Part shown: positions 1 through 7,322 of the stretch, piece by piece
Position numbering within the stretch: position 1 is the first letter of the stretch
How the letters are laid out: every line of letters begins with the position of its first letter
Origin: CAZIPZ01 sp964541075
GTDB lineage: Bacteria > Acidobacteriota > Terriglobia > 20CM-2-55-15
Direction: 5' to 3'
NCBI GenBank assembly: GCA_964541075.1
Contig: CAZIPZ010000140.1
Coordinates: forward strand, 1-10,715
DNA length: 10,715 bases
The notes under the pieces: generated by a model
Seen by the model: the letters and a program-made list of their open reading frames with translations, nothing else
Told to the model about the DNA's origin: nothing
Database searches by the model: none
Translations under genes and position numbers: made by a program

Positions 1-301
1 CGAGTTGCAAACCCTTGTTGAATCGATCGGGATTGTACATGCGGCGCTCGGCCACGGCCGCAAAGAGCCGGTGGTCGCTGAACTGGAAACGGCCGCGGCC
101 GTCCGTAAAAGCGTCGTGGCGGCATGCGACATTCCGGCCGGAACAATCATCGACCCGATCATGCTGTCATTGAAACGCGCGGGCCCTGGACTACCCCCCT
201 CCATGCTGGCGCAAATCATCGGCGCTAAAACCCGCGTTGCTCTGAAGGCGGATCAACCTATTCGTATCGAAGAAATAGTTCCACGAAAGGCGATTGTATG
301 A
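1..301 (+). CDS. neuB: NeuB/LegI-type nulosonic acid synthase, C-terminal part (5' end outside window)
   Basis: This is the last ~100 residues of a nulosonic-acid synthase; the frame is open through the left edge and ends at TGA 299-301. The family condenses PEP with a 6-carbon amino sugar (ManNAc-type or 2,4-diacetamido-6-deoxymannose) to a 9-carbon acid in the cytoplasm. What is visible is the end of the TIM barrel linker and the C-terminal SAF domain: RKSVVAACDIPAGTIID, then LSLKRAGPGLPPSML, then IIGAK. This KRPG-GI-P-like pattern is the usual substrate-closing lid of NeuB. The catalytic barrel is not in the window, so the substrate (sialic, legionaminic or other) cannot be read from it; the downstream legB, neuC and legC homologues favour a legionaminic-type product (LegI). 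The stop overlaps the next start as ATGA. Confidence 0.88.
   Translation, partial: ELQTLVESIGIVHAALGHGRKEPVVAELETAAAVRKSVVAACDIPAGTIIDPIMLSLKRAGPGLPPSMLAQIIGAKTRVALKADQPIRIEEIVPRKAIV
286..290 (+). promoter_or_regulatory. Ribosome binding site for the oxidoreductase gene
   Basis: AAAGG lies inside the end of the synthase gene, seven bases before the ATG at 298. Together with the ATGA overlap it supports that start and coupling to the upstream gene. Confidence 0.5.
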
Positions 302-1320
302 AGTTTTTGATCGTAGGCCTTGGATCAATGGGCAAGCGAAGGATTCGAAACCTACAGCATCTCCAAGCCGGAGAGCTATTGGCCTATGATCCCCGGGAAG
401 ACCGCCGCGAGGAAGCCAAACAACGATACGGCGTCGCCACCTTCACCGAATTCGGCGCCGCCATGGAGGCGCACCCCGATGCTCTCATTATCTCCACGCC
501 TCCGGACCGACATATCGACTACGCGCTCGCCGCGGCCCGCGCCAATCTTCACTTCTTCACCGAAGCGAGCGTGGTTGACGATCGTATGGACGAACTGATC
601 AATATCTGTTCGGGAAAGAGGATCGTAGCCGCGCCGTCGTGCACAATGCGCTTTCAGCCTTCGGTGCGAACGATCAAGGATCTGATTACCGCCAACACGA
701 TAGGACCGATCCTGCATTTTACATATCATTCGGGCCAGTACCTGCCGGATTGGCATCCATGGGAAGACTACAGGACCTACTACGTCGCGCGAAGAGAGAC
801 CGGCGCCTGTCGCGAGATCGTTCCGTTTGAATTGACTTGGCTTACATGGCTCTTTGGCGATGTGGAGAAGCTGTCGTGCATCAAAGCCAAACTCAGCAAA
901 CTTGCCGTTGACATTGACGATGTTTATCAAATGATCATGCGTTTCGAGAGCGGCGCCCTGGGACACCTTCTCGTCGATGTTATCGCTCGCGTTCCGTACC
1001 GCTCCTGCCGTTTCTTAAGCGAGGAAGGTGTTATTGAATGGGCCTGGGCTGAAAAGAAAGTGAAGGTCTTCACGGCCGGCGACGGGAAGTGGACGGAGCA
1101 TCCCGAGCCGGAACAGTTTGTCGAGAAGGGATATGTGGCCGCCGAGAACATGTACATCGAGGAAATGAACTGTTTCCTTCGCGCCATCCGAGGCGAACAG
1201 CCTTACCCATATACATTCGTGCAGGACAAACGAATTCTTGATCTGCTTTTAGCGGCGGAGAAGAGTTCCGACGAGGGCAAGCACGTCGGCGCACAGACCC
1301 ATTCCGCCTTCGTTCAGTGA
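298..1320 (+). CDS. Gfo/Idh/MocA-family NAD(P)-dependent oxidoreductase
   Basis: A 340-residue cytoplasmic oxidoreductase, normal length for the family. Residues 1-120 form the Rossmann domain, with the dinucleotide motif GLGSMG at 7-12, an acidic residue near the end of beta-2 (AYDPRED) and the usual STPPDRH at 66-72. The rest is the alpha/beta substrate domain. Two usual catalytic features look altered: the EKP lysine motif reads TEAS (88-91), and the helix that normally holds HxxD reads CREIVPFELTW (171-181), with no histidine. The gene overlaps the synthase by four bases (ATGA), so it probably acts on the same nulosonic acid or its precursor, for example by oxidising, reducing or epimerising it. 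Such genes are, as I recall, common next to neuB, but their reaction is not established to my knowledge. The substrate is unknown; loss of redox activity is possible. Confidence 0.88.
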   Translation: MKFLIVGLGSMGKRRIRNLQHLQAGELLAYDPREDRREEAKQRYGVATFTEFGAAMEAHPDALIISTPPDRHIDYALAAARANLHFFTEASVVDDRMDELINICSGKRIVAAPSCTMRFQPSVRTIKDLITANTIGPILHFTYHSGQYLPDWHPWEDYRTYYVARRETGACREIVPFELTWLTWLFGDVEKLSCIKAKLSKLAVDIDDVYQMIMRFESGALGHLLVDVIARVPYRSCRFLSEEGVIEWAWAEKKVKVFTAGDGKWTEHPEPEQFVEKGYVAAENMYIEEMNCFLRAIRGEQPYPYTFVQDKRILDLLLAAEKSSDEGKHVGAQTHSAFVQ

Positions 1321-1332
1321 ATTGCGTTCATT

Positions 1333-1374
1333 ATGACATTTGAATTCTCAACGAAGCGCCCTCTGTTTTTTTAA
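1333..1374 (+). other. Possible 13-codon leader ORF coupled to legB (tentative)
   Basis: The only real gap in the left module (1321-1373) holds an ATG at 1333 that opens a 13-codon frame, ending in TAA at 1372-1374. This stop shares one base with the legB ATG at 1374 (TAATG). LegB has no visible Shine-Dalgarno sequence, only a T-run before its ATG, so ribosomes finishing the short frame could restart at legB. The mini-ORF also lacks a clear ribosome binding site, so it may be chance. No promoter boxes or hairpin terminator could be supported in this gap. Confidence 0.2.
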
Positions 1375-2357
1375 TGGACTGGCGCAATCAAACTGTTCTT
1401 GTCACCGGCGCCGGCGGGTTCATTGGCAGCCATCTGACCGAACGACTCGTTGAACTGGGCGCCGAGACGCGCGCGTTCTTTCGCTACAAGTCCGACAACT
1501 CCTGGGGTTGGCTGGAAAGATCCTCCAGAAGATCCGATATTCGGAACTTCCACGGCGATCTCCTGGACACCGACACGCTTAAGAACGCCATACAAGGCGT
1601 CGATATCGTCTTTCATCTTGCGGCCCTCATCGCCATTCCCTATTCGTATACGGCTTCGATTTCGTATCTGAGAACAAATGCCGAGGGAACGCTTAACGTG
1701 CTCAGGGTGGCGGCCGAACTCGGCTCGAAGCTAGTGGTGCATACATCCACGAGCGAGGTGTACGGAACTGCAGACTACGTCCCGATCACCGAGGAGCATC
1801 CTCTCAAAGGACAGTCGCCCTACTCCGCGAGCAAGATCGCAGCGGACAAGCTGGCTGAGGCCTTCCATTGCTCATTCGGACTGCCTGTCGCCACCTTGCG
1901 GCCATTCAATACGTACGGTCCAAGACAGTCGTCGAGAGCAGTCATTCCCAGCGTGATCGGTCAATTTTTGACCAAGCCGGCCGTCCGTGTTGGAAACCTC
2001 GAGCCGACGCGCGATTTCAATTACGTTGCGGACACGGTTGCTGCGTTCATTCGGACTGCCGAAACGCCGGACGCCGTCGGCAAGACCATTCATGTGGGAA
2101 CCGGACGTGAAACATCCATTGCTGAACTCCTGAAGATCGTTGGCCAATTGACCGGCAAGAGCCCTGACATTGTGTGTGAGCCTGAGAGACTGCGTCCGGA
2201 GAACAGTGAAGTCTTCCGTTTGTGCGCAAACAATGACAAGGCCCGGAGCATCCTGAGCTGGCAGCCGGCCTATCGCCTGGAAGATGGGTTGAAGTTGACG
2301 ATCGACTGGATTGAAGCAAATTCAGGCCGATACGAACCGGACGTTTACATTCGTTGA
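1374..2357 (+). CDS. legB: LegB-like NDP-sugar 4,6-dehydratase (extended SDR)
   Basis: A 327-residue extended short-chain dehydrogenase/reductase. The N-terminal Rossmann domain has GAGGFIG at 12-18, HLAALIAIPYSY at 81-92 and the active site TSTSEVYG (124-131) plus YSASK (Y150, K154). The C-terminal sugar-binding part has RPFNTYGPRQSSRAVIP (176-192) and PTRDFNYVADT (211-221). This combination is what I associate with LegB, which converts GDP- or UDP-GlcNAc to the 4-keto-6-deoxy sugar, the first committed step to legionaminic acid. RmlB-type dehydratases normally read TDE where this reads TSE, a variation I recall for LegB-like proteins. The ATG at 1374 is the only sensible start because the Rossmann strand begins at residue 6. 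No Shine-Dalgarno sequence is visible. The end overlaps neuC by four bases (TTGA). Confidence 0.9.
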   Translation: MDWRNQTVLVTGAGGFIGSHLTERLVELGAETRAFFRYKSDNSWGWLERSSRRSDIRNFHGDLLDTDTLKNAIQGVDIVFHLAALIAIPYSYTASISYLRTNAEGTLNVLRVAAELGSKLVVHTSTSEVYGTADYVPITEEHPLKGQSPYSASKIAADKLAEAFHCSFGLPVATLRPFNTYGPRQSSRAVIPSVIGQFLTKPAVRVGNLEPTRDFNYVADTVAAFIRTAETPDAVGKTIHVGTGRETSIAELLKIVGQLTGKSPDIVCEPERLRPENSEVFRLCANNDKARSILSWQPAYRLEDGLKLTIDWIEANSGRYEPDVYIR

Positions 2358-3511
2358 GAACGATAGCTGTTGTCACCGTTGCACGATCGGATTACGGCAT
2401 ATACCTTCCTATACTGCGCCGCATCAAGAGTGATTCCGGGCTGGAGTTGCGTTTGATGGCGTCCGGAGCTCACCTTTCTCAAAAATTCGGCTCGACTGTA
2501 AACGAAATTGAGCGTGATGGGTTTCATATCTCTGATCGGATTGAGATGCCGGATTCATCGGACGATCCGCAGGACATTGCGAAAGCTATGGGCGTCGGAA
2601 CGATCGGTTTCAGCCAAGCATTCGCCCGCAGCCGTCCGGACATCCTTCTCGCTCTGGGCGATCGCTTCGAAATGCACGCCGCTGTGATTGCCGCCCTTCC
2701 ATTCAAGATTCCCGTCGCGCACATCCACGGTGGCGAGAGCACCCAGGGCGCGATCGACGAGTCGCTGAGGCACTCGATCACCAAGCTAAGTCATCTGCAC
2801 TTTGCGTCCACGGAGGGCCACGCCAAGCGCATCCTTCAAATGGGTGAAGAACCTTGGAGAGTATTCGTATCCGGTGCGCCCGCTCTGGACCACTTGAAAG
2901 ACATGGCGCTGATCCATCGGCAGGACCTGGAGCGGCAGTTTTCCATCGATCTCTCTCCTCCGGTGCTGCTGGTGACGTTCCATCCGGAAACACTTCGTCA
3001 TGAGCTGACAGAGTCGCTTGCAACGGAATTATTTTCCGCTTTGGAAGAGCAGGATGCCCAAATCGTTTTTACCTATCCCAACGCCGATACCGGCAGCGAC
3101 GTCATCATTCGCATGCTTCAGGACTTCGTGTCCAGGCACAAGCGTTCGCGGCTTTTGGTCAATGCCGGTTCACGGGCTTACTTCAGCTTGATGGCATGCG
3201 TGTCCGCCATGGTGGGCAACTCCTCTTCGGGGATTGTTGAAGCCGCTTCGTTCAAGCTGCCTGTCGTTGACATCGGTGAACGTCAAAGAGGAAGGACAAG
3301 ACCCCGGAACGTCGTGCATTCCGATTGTGATCGACGCGCTATTTCCGCGGCAATCGGAGCAGTGCTGAAACCGGAATTCCGTGCGGGTTTGGCGGACCTG
3401 ACCAACCCCTACGGAACAGGGAACGCCTCGGAGATCATCGTCAGCACGCTCAAGTCGATGGAGTTGGGCTACAAACTTGTAGCCAAAAAATTTGCGGAAT
3501 CCGTTTCCTGA
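2354..3511 (+). CDS. neuC: NeuC/LegG-like hydrolysing NDP-N-acetyl-sugar 2-epimerase
   Basis: A 385-residue GT-B-fold enzyme that cleaves the NDP from an N-acetyl-hexosamine donor while inverting C2. In a legionaminic-type pathway it would give free 2,4-diacetamido-2,4,6-trideoxymannose for the synthase. Motifs in order: RSDYG at 11-15, LGDRFE at 101-106, HIHGGE at 123-128, TFHPET at 208-213, NADTG at 243-247, GNSSSG at 288-293 and GERQRGR at 308-314. All are characteristic of the hydrolysing NeuC/NnaA branch, and the length is typical. The start is TTG at 2354, which overlaps the legB stop as TTGA. It gives the expected beta strand followed directly by RSDYG, and there is no ATG that would keep this strand. 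No Shine-Dalgarno sequence is seen, so translation probably depends on restart after legB. Whether it uses UDP or GDP sugars cannot be decided here. Confidence 0.92.
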   Translation: MRTIAVVTVARSDYGIYLPILRRIKSDSGLELRLMASGAHLSQKFGSTVNEIERDGFHISDRIEMPDSSDDPQDIAKAMGVGTIGFSQAFARSRPDILLALGDRFEMHAAVIAALPFKIPVAHIHGGESTQGAIDESLRHSITKLSHLHFASTEGHAKRILQMGEEPWRVFVSGAPALDHLKDMALIHRQDLERQFSIDLSPPVLLVTFHPETLRHELTESLATELFSALEEQDAQIVFTYPNADTGSDVIIRMLQDFVSRHKRSRLLVNAGSRAYFSLMACVSAMVGNSSSGIVEAASFKLPVVDIGERQRGRTRPRNVVHSDCDRRAISAAIGAVLKPEFRAGLADLTNPYGTGNASEIIVSTLKSMELGYKLVAKKFAESVS

Positions 3512-3514
3512 GGA
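3510..3514 (+). promoter_or_regulatory. Ribosome binding site that decides the legC start
   Basis: GAGGA overlaps the neuC stop (TGA 3509-3511) and sits four bases before ATG 3519. It supports ATG 3519 over the in-frame TTG at 3492, which lies inside neuC. Confidence 0.5.
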
Positions 3515-3518
3515 CCTC

Positions 3519-4700
3519 ATGGCAACCGAGCGAGTTCCGGAGCAGACAATGATCCCCCTCGTTGAGCCGCAAATCGGCGGGAACGAATGGAAGTATCTCC
3601 GCGAGTGCATCGAAACCAATTGGCTTTCTTCCGCAGGTCCATTTGTGGATCGGTTTGAGCGCATGGTTGCCGAATATATCGGGGTGAAGCACGCGGTAGC
3701 CACGACAAACGGCACGGCGGCGCTGCACATCTCTATGATTCTCGCCGGCGTCGCGACTGATGATGAAGTCATCGTCCCCACTTTGACGTTCATTGCTCCT
3801 GCAAATGCAGTGCGTTATGCCGGCGGCTGGCCGGTGTTCGTGGACGCCGATCCTTTATATTGGCAAATGGATTCCAACAGAGTCGCTGACTTTCTGGATA
3901 AAGGCTGCCGCTGGCACGAGGGCCGGCTGATCAATAGATCGACTGGAAGGCGCATCAAAGCCATCGTTCCGGTTCATCTCTTGGGGCATGCGTGCGAAAT
4001 GGACTCGATTATGAGCGTCGCTCGGAAATATGGCATCCCGGTTATAGAGGATGCGACGGAAAGTCTGGGAGCGACGTACAAAGGCAAACAGACCGGAAGC
4101 ATCGGCGATATCGGCTGCCTCAGCTTCAACGGAAACAAGACCGTCACTGCGGGCGGCGGCGGAATGATCGTCACGAATGATGCGGCATTGGCCGAACGGG
4201 CACGCTATCTGACGACCCAGGCCAAGAACGAACCCGTCGAGTCGATACACAATGAAGTGGGATACAATTACCGGCTATCCAATCTTCATGCTGCCGTTGG
4301 TTGCGCACAGATGGAGCAGTTGCCGTCCTTCATTACAAAGAAAAAAGAAATTGCTCGCGCATATCGCCAGCTTCTTGGACCCATTGAAAATGTCGAAACG
4401 ATGCAGGAAGCGCCCTGGGCGTCGAGCACGTTCTGGCTATATACCATTGTTCAGTCCGGCTCTAATGGAACGAGCCGGCCACTGGCCGCCTTTCTCAAAG
4501 ATGCGGGGATTCAGACGCGGCCACTGTGGCAGCCTCTGCATCAGTCGCCTGCACATCGAGGCTCTCAAGCCATCGGCGGCGACGTTGCAGGTCAACTCTG
4601 CAAACGCGCTTTATGTCTGCCATCTTCTGTGGGGTTGACAGGCCAGGAAGTGGAGTTTGTGGTCAATTCCATTCGTTCTTTTTTTAAGACCGCGTTATGA
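3519..4700 (+). CDS. legC: LegC-like PLP-dependent sugar aminotransferase (DegT/DnrJ/EryC1 family)
   Basis: A 393-residue fold-type I aminotransferase. It would transfer an amino group, usually from glutamate, to C4 of the 4-keto-6-deoxy sugar made by LegB. Visible features: IPLVEPQIGGNEW at 12-24, PLP phosphate-binding NGTAA at 64-68, EDATESLG at 177-184 (D178 should pair with the PLP ring nitrogen), the Schiff-base lysine K207 in SFNGNK, and GYNYRLSNLHAAVG at 248-261. The segment KGCRWHEGRLINRSTGRR (128-145) is an insertion relative to typical DegT proteins and, as I recall, matches the LegC branch. ATG 3519 was chosen because it follows GAGGA and lies seven bases after the neuC stop; ATG 3549 is a weaker alternative starting at IPLVEP. 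The end overlaps the next gene as ATGA. Confidence 0.92.
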   Translation: MATERVPEQTMIPLVEPQIGGNEWKYLRECIETNWLSSAGPFVDRFERMVAEYIGVKHAVATTNGTAALHISMILAGVATDDEVIVPTLTFIAPANAVRYAGGWPVFVDADPLYWQMDSNRVADFLDKGCRWHEGRLINRSTGRRIKAIVPVHLLGHACEMDSIMSVARKYGIPVIEDATESLGATYKGKQTGSIGDIGCLSFNGNKTVTAGGGGMIVTNDAALAERARYLTTQAKNEPVESIHNEVGYNYRLSNLHAAVGCAQMEQLPSFITKKKEIARAYRQLLGPIENVETMQEAPWASSTFWLYTIVQSGSNGTSRPLAAFLKDAGIQTRPLWQPLHQSPAHRGSQAIGGDVAGQLCKRALCLPSSVGLTGQEVEFVVNSIRSFFKTAL

Positions 4701-5575
4701 AACTTGGCGTGTTTTGGTTCGGGGAATTGAACGCCGAAGTGAGGTTGGCGATCGATGTCCTGCGTCTGACTGAAGTCGCCGGCTTGGACGTGACAACCTA
4801 CACTGCGACGCCACATGGCGGTTCACGACAGATTTCAATCGACAAGAAAACCTATCCATATGAGGCCGTCAACGCCATTCAGTATGGATTCGAAGAAGCG
4901 GACCGGAACGGGCTGGACTTCGCGATCATCAATTTCGGAAGCGCCGTGTTTCTATCGGCAGAGAAGTTGAACACCTTCATCAACTCTGAAGATATTCAAC
5001 GGGCGATATTTTCCTTCAGGGTGGCGCCCATTGTCATGGCAAGCGGTACATCGAGCCCTCGGCTGCCTTATGTCGACGACCATTTCATTATCCTGAACGT
5101 CGCGCGGGCGAAGAAAGCCGAGTTTTTCCGGCGAAGGCTCATCAATGCGTCGCACTTCGCATATGCTGGCGGTAATCATTCAGTGCTCATGAGCTTTGTC
5201 GAGTATTCAATGTCGAAGGCGGAGTGGTGCAACTACTTCAAAGAGGAACAGACCTTCGATGCCTTCGGAAGAGTCTGCGGGCTGGCGCCCGAACCATTTC
5301 TGGTTTGCACCAGGACAGGTTTTGCAACCTGCTACCCTGAATTCAATTCCAAGCTCAAGCGTCTTCTGATTTCCAATCTGCCTCTCGCAGTGCAAGTCGA
5401 GTTAAGCCGGGAATATCTTGACGCTTCCGCCGTGAGCACGCGCGGATTCGTACTTAGAGATCACTTTTATTTCATCCGGCGGCGCGAATGGATTGAACGC
5501 AGCTGGACAAAATTCATCCGATGGTTCGGCAAAAGGTACAACTATCAATACCAAAAGCGATACGCCAGGGTGTAA
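4697..5575 (+). CDS. Uncharacterised protein, relative of the right-edge gene; possible GT-A-like family
   Basis: A 292-residue protein I cannot assign to a named family. It starts at ATG 4697, overlapping legC by four bases, with only a weak AAGA upstream. No signal peptide or membrane helix is visible. Residues 73-137 run DFAIINFGSAVFLS, then a helix, then a beta-rich stretch ending in DDHFIILNVAR (127-137). GGNH follows at 158-161 and the C-terminal ~45 residues are rich in Arg, Lys, Trp and Tyr. The same order appears in the protein at 9747-10715: DYAVITNADAW, DDHFIILNIAR, GGIH, then a basic, aromatic tail. The two are therefore divergent homologues. The strand-acidic-strand layout recalls GT-A glycosyltransferases, but the place where the relative has NAD reads FGS here, so a catalytic metal site is doubtful. 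Glycan assembly is inferred from context only. Confidence 0.85.
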   Translation: MKLGVFWFGELNAEVRLAIDVLRLTEVAGLDVTTYTATPHGGSRQISIDKKTYPYEAVNAIQYGFEEADRNGLDFAIINFGSAVFLSAEKLNTFINSEDIQRAIFSFRVAPIVMASGTSSPRLPYVDDHFIILNVARAKKAEFFRRRLINASHFAYAGGNHSVLMSFVEYSMSKAEWCNYFKEEQTFDAFGRVCGLAPEPFLVCTRTGFATCYPEFNSKLKRLLISNLPLAVQVELSREYLDASAVSTRGFVLRDHFYFIRRREWIERSWTKFIRWFGKRYNYQYQKRYARV

Positions 5576-5579
5576 CGCG

Positions 5580-7322
5580 GTGAAGCCAGAATCAACGCAC
5601 GCGGCGAAGTCGAATCTTTTTTTGCTGTGGTGCTACGTCAAGGAATCGCCGGGGTTGTATGCCCGGATCATCGCTCTCTCCGTCGTGATCGGATTGTTGG
5701 AATTCATCGGCATATCGTCTGTATTGCCGGCGCTTGGTTCGCTTCTAGGAGAAAGCCCTCAATCGTTCCCGGCAGGAGTGGAGGCCTCATTCGGCGGCAT
5801 TCCCCCGGTGCTGGTCATTCTGGTCTATTTCGGAGTTGTGCTGCTGCAGGCCGGCCTGGCGATTTGGAATGAAGATATCTTTCTAAAAAGCATGATCCAT
5901 TGGCGCATGAAAACCGGGCTCGCCTATGTGAGCAGCATCATTAATGCGCCGTTTGCTCAAAGTTCGCGCCTGAATCCCGGAGAAGTGGAGACCACGATCG
6001 CCAGGAATCTTGGGGGCGCCGTAAAAATTCGATATCGAACGGCGGTGTTCCTCAGCGACTGCGTTCTTGCGGTGTTTTATGTCCTGCTCACCATCTATAT
6101 CGCGTTCTACTCGATTGCGCTTCTGGTCCTTTTGGGATTGCTCTTCGCCGTTTTGAACAAGCTCACATTGAAGATCAAGATCAAGCATGCGCAAATCGCG
6201 AAGGATCAGCATTTCATCGCGGCAAAACACGTTGCGGAACATCTGGCCGACATTCGAAGCCTGCTCATCAGCAACAAAAATGTTTTTCTGAACACGGTTC
6301 GAGATACTCTCACCGCGGCAGCCAAATCCGAGCGTCGCTACACACAGATTGATGTCGTTGCGAAATTCATCCAGCAGCCGGTTCTGCTGGGATTCATTGG
6401 CATCGGCGTCCTCATTGCACGTTTTGTGCTGGCGGTTCCGGATTCGAACATTCTTGTCATGCTTTTCGTATTCTATAGAGCGGCGCCTAAAGTCATTGCC
6501 GCCGCCAACGGATACGGCCAGGTGATCGGCGACTCTCCCATCGACATCGTACCTGATATCAAGAAGTGGACTTCATTTGCGACGGGAATCCCCGGAACAT
6601 TACAGCCTGCGGACCATCATGAGATCTGCTTCAGGGGAGTGTCGATTTCGCAGGGCGACACAGTTCTTGTCTCGGACCTTAACCTGACGATTCCTCATAA
6701 CAGCTTTGTCGTTATTACCGGCAAAAGCGGATCAGGAAAGAGCACCATTCTCGACGTCCTTTGCGGATTCAAGGGAGTCGATGCGGGCGCAGTAACCATT
6801 GGCGGAATCGATAGCAGATCGATCGATTACTCGGGGTGGCTATTGCGGGAAGTTGGGCTCGTTCGACAGGAATCGACAATCGTTTCGGGCGACGTGGCGC
6901 ACAACATCGCTTTTTTGGAAGAGGCAGTCGACTATGACCGGGTTCAACGCCTCATCGAAACGATGGGAATCGATGAATTCCTCTCCAATCGCGACAACGC
7001 TTATGCCGCGCTGGACGCCCGCGGAGAGAACCTCTCCGCGGGACAAAGACAGCGCATTATTCTTGCGAGGGCCCTGTACAAGAACCCGAAGTTGCTCTTG
7101 CTGGATGAACCCACGAGCAATCTGGATGTGAAAACGGAGCAGGACATTATCCGAGTGCTGGCCAGGTTGAAGGGGACGATGACCATCATCGCCACCTCTC
7201 ACCGAACCGGCATTCTGGAGCTTGCCGATCAGGTGTATCGCCTATCCAACAAGGCCCTTGTGGCCGACTTCATGGCGGACTACGCCAACATCAAAAGTGA
7301 ATCCAATACTTCTGCTTCCTAG
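5580..7322 (+). CDS. ABC exporter with fused membrane and ATPase domains, PglK/MsbA-like lipid-linked glycan flippase
   Basis: A 580-residue half-transporter, the normal size for a homodimeric ABC exporter. Hydrophobic segments lie at about residues 28-57, 76-96, 156-195 and 266-300. The ATPase domain covers ~347-560, with Walker A GKSGSGKST (381-389), Q-loop Q430, signature LSAGQ (485-489), Walker B LLLLDE (505-510) and switch H541. The first membrane segment, GLLEFIGISSVLPALGSLLG, resembles PglK-type flippases. These turn undecaprenyl-diphosphate oligosaccharides across the inner membrane, which fits a sugar operon; a lipid or peptide exporter is the alternative. I chose GTG 5580, four bases after the previous stop and nine bases after AGGG. 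A TTG at 5493 would add 29 hydrophilic residues and overlap the previous gene by 83 bases. The 3' end overlaps the next gene by 26 bases. Confidence 0.88.
   Translation: MKPESTHAAKSNLFLLWCYVKESPGLYARIIALSVVIGLLEFIGISSVLPALGSLLGESPQSFPAGVEASFGGIPPVLVILVYFGVVLLQAGLAIWNEDIFLKSMIHWRMKTGLAYVSSIINAPFAQSSRLNPGEVETTIARNLGGAVKIRYRTAVFLSDCVLAVFYVLLTIYIAFYSIALLVLLGLLFAVLNKLTLKIKIKHAQIAKDQHFIAAKHVAEHLADIRSLLISNKNVFLNTVRDTLTAAAKSERRYTQIDVVAKFIQQPVLLGFIGIGVLIARFVLAVPDSNILVMLFVFYRAAPKVIAAANGYGQVIGDSPIDIVPDIKKWTSFATGIPGTLQPADHHEICFRGVSISQGDTVLVSDLNLTIPHNSFVVITGKSGSGKSTILDVLCGFKGVDAGAVTIGGIDSRSIDYSGWLLREVGLVRQESTIVSGDVAHNIAFLEEAVDYDRVQRLIETMGIDEFLSNRDNAYAALDARGENLSAGQRQRIILARALYKNPKLLLLDEPTSNLDVKTEQDIIRVLARLKGTMTIIATSHRTGILELADQVYRLSNKALVADFMADYANIKSESNTSAS

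Noticed and set aside
376..966. A 196-codon minus-strand open frame opposite the oxidoreductase
   Set aside because: Antisense to the Rossmann domain, no recognisable product, no ribosome binding site.
1361..1373. T-run before legB as a possible terminator
   Set aside because: No GC-rich inverted repeat precedes it, and the operon continues in the same direction.
3170..3793. A 207-codon minus-strand open frame across the neuC-legC junction
   Set aside because: It runs antisense to strongly conserved neuC and legC motifs and shows no domain of its own.
4676..4686. T-run near the end of legC as a possible terminator
   Set aside because: It lies within the coding sequence with no stem upstream and is followed at once by an overlapping gene.
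5493..5579. TTG 5493 as the start of the ABC transporter
   Set aside because: It would overlap the previous gene by 83 bases and add a hydrophilic stretch; GTG 5580 fits the gap, the length and the family better.
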